A DNA stretch of 64,000 nucleotides from Mycolicibacterium confluentis (GTDB lineage Bacteria; Actinomycetota; Actinomycetes; Mycobacteriales; Mycobacteriaceae): positions 4,650,001 to 4,714,000 of the forward strand of contig NZ_AP022612.1 of NCBI RefSeq assembly GCF_010729895.1. Reading direction: 5' to 3'. Below are positions 61,213-64,000 of this stretch, one piece after another. The position numbers and the translations under genes are program-made. The first letter of the stretch is position 1. Each line of letters opens with the position of its first letter. The notes under the pieces are model-generated. The model had not been told where the DNA came from, searched no databases, and was given only the letters and a program-made list of their open reading frames with translations.

Positions 61213-62427
61213 GTGTCCCATGACGCGCCGGCCAGGGACGCCACCGATGAGACGGGACCTGGCCGCAGCAGGTACTGGTGGCTGCGCTGGGTGATCCTCG
61301 GTGTCGTCGCCATCGTGCTGACCATTGAGGCCACCCTGGTCTGGGATCAACTCGCGAAGGCTTGGCGCAGCCTGCTCAGCGCCAACTGGTGGTGGGTGCT
61401 GGCCTGTCTGGCCGCGGCGATGCTCTCGATGCACAGCTTTGCGCAGATTCAACGCGAACTGCTGCGCGCCGCGGGTGTGCGGGTCCGGCAGGGGCGCTCG
61501 GAGGCGGCCTTCTACGCGGGCAACGCGCTGAGCACGACTCTGCCGGGCGGCCCCGTGCTCAGCGCGACGTTCATCTACCGGCAGCAGCGCCTGTGGGGCG
61601 CCTCGCCGGTGGTGGCGTCGTGGCAGCTGGTGATGTCCGGCGCCCTGCAGGTGGTGGGCCTGGCGCTGTTGGGCCTCGGCGGCGCATTCCTGCTGGGCGC
61701 CAAGAACAATCCGTTCTCGCTGCTGTTCACCCTCGGCGGATTCATCGTCCTGCTGCTGCTGGCGCAGGCCGTGGCGTCCCGCCCGGAACTGCTCGAGGGC
61801 ATCGGGGTGCGCGTGTTGGCCTGGATCAACCAGGTCCGGGGCAAGCCCGCCGACACGTGGCTGGACAAGTGGCGCGAGATCCTGCGGCAACTCGAGTCGG
61901 TGAGTCTGACTCGCCGGCAACTCGGCACGGCCTTTGGATGGTCGTTCTTCAACTGGGTCTGCGATGTGGCATGCCTGGCTTTCGCGGCATACGCCGCCGG
62001 TGGCCATCCCTCACTGGCCGGACTGACGGTCGCCTACGCCGCGGCCCGTGCCGTCGGGTCCATCCCCCTGATGCCCGGCGGCCTGCTGGTGGTCGAGGCC
62101 GTGCTGGTGCCCGGCCTGGTGTCCAGCGGTATGACACTGCCCGCCGCGATCTCGGCCATGCTGATCTACCGACTGGTGAGCTGGATCTTCATCGCCGCGA
62201 TCGGCTGGGTGGTGTTCTTCTTCATGTTCCGCACTGAGAGTCAGGTCGATCCCGACCTCTCGGCGGCGCCACCGGAGGCCGCGACCGCATCGTCTGAAGC
62301 AGCCGCATCACCCGCCGACCCCGAACCCGCCGCGGACACAGGCGACTCCGCATTGCAGGGCCCGCTGCCGCCAATGCCAGAGGGGCCCGGGCCCGAGCGG
62401 GCGCGGCGCGCCGACGAGGATTGCTGA
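61213..62427 (+). CDS. Lysylphosphatidylglycerol synthase-type membrane protein (flippase domain, Rv0204c type)
   Basis: A 404-aa polytopic protein of the LPG synthase N-terminal (MprF flippase-like) superfamily, with about seven to eight spans, without the soluble aminoacyl-transferase domain. VGSIPLMPGGLLVVEA is the family signature, and NALSTTLPGGPVLSATF a second conserved loop. The C-terminus is an unstructured, Ala/Pro/Glu-rich cytosolic tail (about 345-404). It likely moves lipids or lipid-linked products across the membrane. GTG at 61213 begins MSHDAPARD. It is followed by the M23 lipoprotein gene after 41 bp in the same direction. Confidence 0.85.
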   Translation: MSHDAPARDATDETGPGRSRYWWLRWVILGVVAIVLTIEATLVWDQLAKAWRSLLSANWWWVLACLAAAMLSMHSFAQIQRELLRAAGVRVRQGRSEAAFYAGNALSTTLPGGPVLSATFIYRQQRLWGASPVVASWQLVMSGALQVVGLALLGLGGAFLLGAKNNPFSLLFTLGGFIVLLLLAQAVASRPELLEGIGVRVLAWINQVRGKPADTWLDKWREILRQLESVSLTRRQLGTAFGWSFFNWVCDVACLAFAAYAAGGHPSLAGLTVAYAAARAVGSIPLMPGGLLVVEAVLVPGLVSSGMTLPAAISAMLIYRLVSWIFIAAIGWVVFFFMFRTESQVDPDLSAAPPEAATASSEAAASPADPEPAADTGDSALQGPLPPMPEGPGPERARRADEDC

Positions 62428-62468
62428 CCCGCGCCCATCAGCGCGCCGACCGTGATTTGATCTGCCCC

Positions 62469-63692
62469 ATGACGCGTCCTCTGCCCCGCCGCCTGCTCCA
62501 GTGCGCCGCGACCCTGCTGGTCGTGACGGGCATGGCCGCATGCTCGTCGGATCCGGCCACCACCGAGACCACCGCCACGAGCACTGCCCCGCCGATGCCG
62601 ACCCCGCTGATCGGCTCCGTGCTGGCGCCGCCGATCCCCGTGCCGGCCACCGACGGACGCACGCACCTGGCCTATGAGCTGGTCCTGACCAACGCCCTGC
62701 CGGGCAACGCCACACTCAACTCGCTGACCGCCAAGACCGGTGACCGCAGTCTGTTGACTCTCTCCGGCGACAACCTGAAGTACTGGACCCGGGCGTTGGG
62801 CGACACCGCGACGCCGACGACCGTCATCCCGGCCGGTGGCACCGCCATCGTGTGGCTCGATGTGGTCGTCGACAACGGGGCCGAACCGCCGTCCGACATC
62901 ACCCACTCGGTCGACCTGACGGTCAGCAAGCCGATTCCGGGACTGGTGCCCGCCAAGGTGACCCAACCCGTCGCCCCGGTGACGGTCGCGACACGCAAGC
63001 CCGTGGCCATCGACCCTCCACTCGACGGCGCCAACTGGGTCGACGCCAACGGGTGCTGCGGCACCTCTTCCCACCGAATGGCGCTCAACCCGATCAACGG
63101 AGCGCTGTGGGCCGCTGAGCGGTTCGCGATCGACTACGTGCAGATGACCGACGACTTCCGGCTGTTCAGCGGCGATCCCACCAAGCTGGAGAGTTACGCG
63201 TTCTTCGCCGCGCCGATCCGTGCGGTCGGCCCGGGCAAGGTGGTGGCCGTCGTCGACAACCTGCCCGAGCAGGTGCCGTCCAAGACCCCCTCGGGTCTGC
63301 CCCTTGATCAGTACGGCGGCAACCATGTCGTGCAGGATCTCGGCGACGGCAACTACGCCTTCTACGGGCACCTCAAGCCGGGCAGTATCAGCGTCAAGGC
63401 CGGCGAGGATCTCGAGCCAGGTCAGCAGATCGCCGAGCTGGGGAACTCCGGGAACACCACTGCCCCGCACCTGCACTTCCACGTGATGGACAACCCGGAC
63501 CCCTTGGCCGCCAACGGCCTCCCGTTCGTCATCAAGTCCTTCCGACTGGACGAGCGACTGGCGTCGGCCGAGAGTGTGAACAAGCTGTTCACCGGCCAGC
63601 CGGCACCGCTGCAACCCGGGTTCGCCGCACGCGACGAGGTCGAGGTGCTTCCCCTAGACCGGGACGTCATGACCTACTCTGTCGCGCAATGA
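62469..63692 (+). CDS. M23-family (LytM-like) lipoprotein, one zinc ligand changed
   Basis: A 407-aa lipoprotein with a C-terminal peptidase-M23 domain. The signal peptide ends in GMAAC with lipidated Cys25, followed by a Thr-rich linker. The M23 core is visible as YGGNHVVQDLGDGNYAFYGHL (core: GGNH...YGHL, about 283-302) and the HxH motif with His334 and His336. In active M23 enzymes an upstream HxxxD motif gives a zinc ligand His; here the segment reads RFAID, with Arg218 four residues before Asp222. The protein may therefore be a non-catalytic regulator or use another ligand such as His202. The ATG at 62469 is chosen because the longer frame lacks a signal. Overlaps the next gene by 4 bases. 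Confidence 0.85.
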   Translation: MTRPLPRRLLQCAATLLVVTGMAACSSDPATTETTATSTAPPMPTPLIGSVLAPPIPVPATDGRTHLAYELVLTNALPGNATLNSLTAKTGDRSLLTLSGDNLKYWTRALGDTATPTTVIPAGGTAIVWLDVVVDNGAEPPSDITHSVDLTVSKPIPGLVPAKVTQPVAPVTVATRKPVAIDPPLDGANWVDANGCCGTSSHRMALNPINGALWAAERFAIDYVQMTDDFRLFSGDPTKLESYAFFAAPIRAVGPGKVVAVVDNLPEQVPSKTPSGLPLDQYGGNHVVQDLGDGNYAFYGHLKPGSISVKAGEDLEPGQQIAELGNSGNTTAPHLHFHVMDNPDPLAANGLPFVIKSFRLDERLASAESVNKLFTGQPAPLQPGFAARDEVEVLPLDRDVMTYSVAQ

Positions 63693-64000
63693 ATCAACGC
63701 AGGGTTCTCGTCGCGGTTCTGGCGGACGTCGTGTCCGTCGTGGTGTTCTGTGCGCTCGGACGGCGCAGCCACGCCGAAGGTCTGACGCTGGCGGGCATTG
63801 CCGAAACCGCCTGGCCGTTTCTGACCGGCGCGGGTGTCGGCTGGCTCGCATCCCGCGGGTGGCGTGCACCCACCGCGATCGCGCCGACGGGCGTGGTGGT
63901 CTGGCTGTCGACGATCATCGTCGGGATGCTGCTGCGCAAGGCCACCTCGACGGGCGTGGCCGTCTCGTTCATCATCGTCGCCTCGCTGGTGACGGCGGCC
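63689..64000 (+). CDS. DUF3054 membrane protein, partial
   Basis: The first 104 residues of a small polytopic membrane protein, running off the window end. It starts MNQRRVLVAVLADVVSVVVF, has AWPFLTGAGVGWLASRGW, and a third span near WLSTIIVGMLLRK; this is the DUF3054 pattern. Its ATG overlaps the stop of the M23 lipoprotein gene (ATGA), so it is co-translated. Function unknown. Confidence 0.82.
   Translation, partial: MNQRRVLVAVLADVVSVVVFCALGRRSHAEGLTLAGIAETAWPFLTGAGVGWLASRGWRAPTAIAPTGVVVWLSTIIVGMLLRKATSTGVAVSFIIVASLVTAA

Noticed and set aside
1..64000. tRNA, rRNA, insertion sequences, prophage or integrated element
   Set aside because: No cloverleaf, ribosomal, transposase or integrase sequence was recognised; gene content and base composition look uniformly chromosomal.

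Overview
This is a GC-rich actinobacterial chromosome segment from a mycobacterium, most likely a rapidly growing, glycopeptidolipid (GPL)-type species (Mycolicibacterium or similar). The diagnosis rests on an mmpL3 gene with the two Asp-Tyr transport pairs, aftD (arabinan polymerisation), lpqI, fadE5, fadA2, fabG4, htdX, echA1, fadD4, lipC, lipW, a WS/DGAT acyltransferase, GTP-dependent PEP carboxykinase, and the tail of a GPL-type polyketide synthase. The gene order follows, in inverted orientation, the M. tuberculosis Rv0204c-Rv0244c interval, with local losses and insertions. Product names are by recognition of motifs and remembered family sequences; no search was run.

Layout. 1-5 kb: 3' end of a modular PKS (ER-KR-ACP), an Rv0926c-type NAD(P)-binding protein and fadE5, the right edge of a GPL-type locus. 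5.5-10 kb: fadA2 divergent from fabG4-htdX, a tandem repeat, and a TetR regulator. 10-25 kb: envelope block with lpqI, a UspA protein, a 57-aa membrane protein, aftD, a phosphotriesterase-like lactonase with an acyl-CoA ligase, an acyltransferase-3 membrane protein, a DUF3068 protein, a GT-C-like membrane protein, a GT4 glycosyltransferase and a methyltransferase. 25-46 kb: acyl-CoA and ester metabolism, with an aldehyde dehydrogenase, thiolase, acyl-CoA ligases, two adjacent acyl-CoA dehydrogenase pairs, an arylamine N-acetyltransferase, EchA1, a PlsC-like acyltransferase, three HSL-type esterases and a WS/DGAT. 45-50 kb: a minus-strand fadD4-hydratase-CoA transferase-amidohydrolase operon. 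50-56 kb: pckG and a pair of degenerate P-loop proteins. 55-64 kb: trmB-NYN-mmpL3, an AI-2E-type permease, a flippase-like membrane protein, an M23 lipoprotein and the start of a DUF3054 protein.

How it fits together. Three promoter regions (fadE5, fadA2/fabG4-htdX, and the TetR gene) share the operator TTAC-N6-GTAA, which suggests one lipid-responsive regulon autoregulated by the TetR protein. A second shared operator, TTGACA-N2-TGTCAA, sits upstream of fadD4 and of the fadE pair at 43.2 kb. It ties six genes into what may be one uncharacterised acid-degradation pathway. Other regulatory signals are three DnaA-box-like repeats spaced exactly 16 bp upstream of trmB, a MerR/SoxR-type promoter at the arylamine N-acetyltransferase gene, and a KstR-type site before the PlsC-like gene. 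Many gene ends carry long hairpins, only some followed by a T tract. No tRNA, rRNA, CRISPR array, insertion sequence or prophage was seen.
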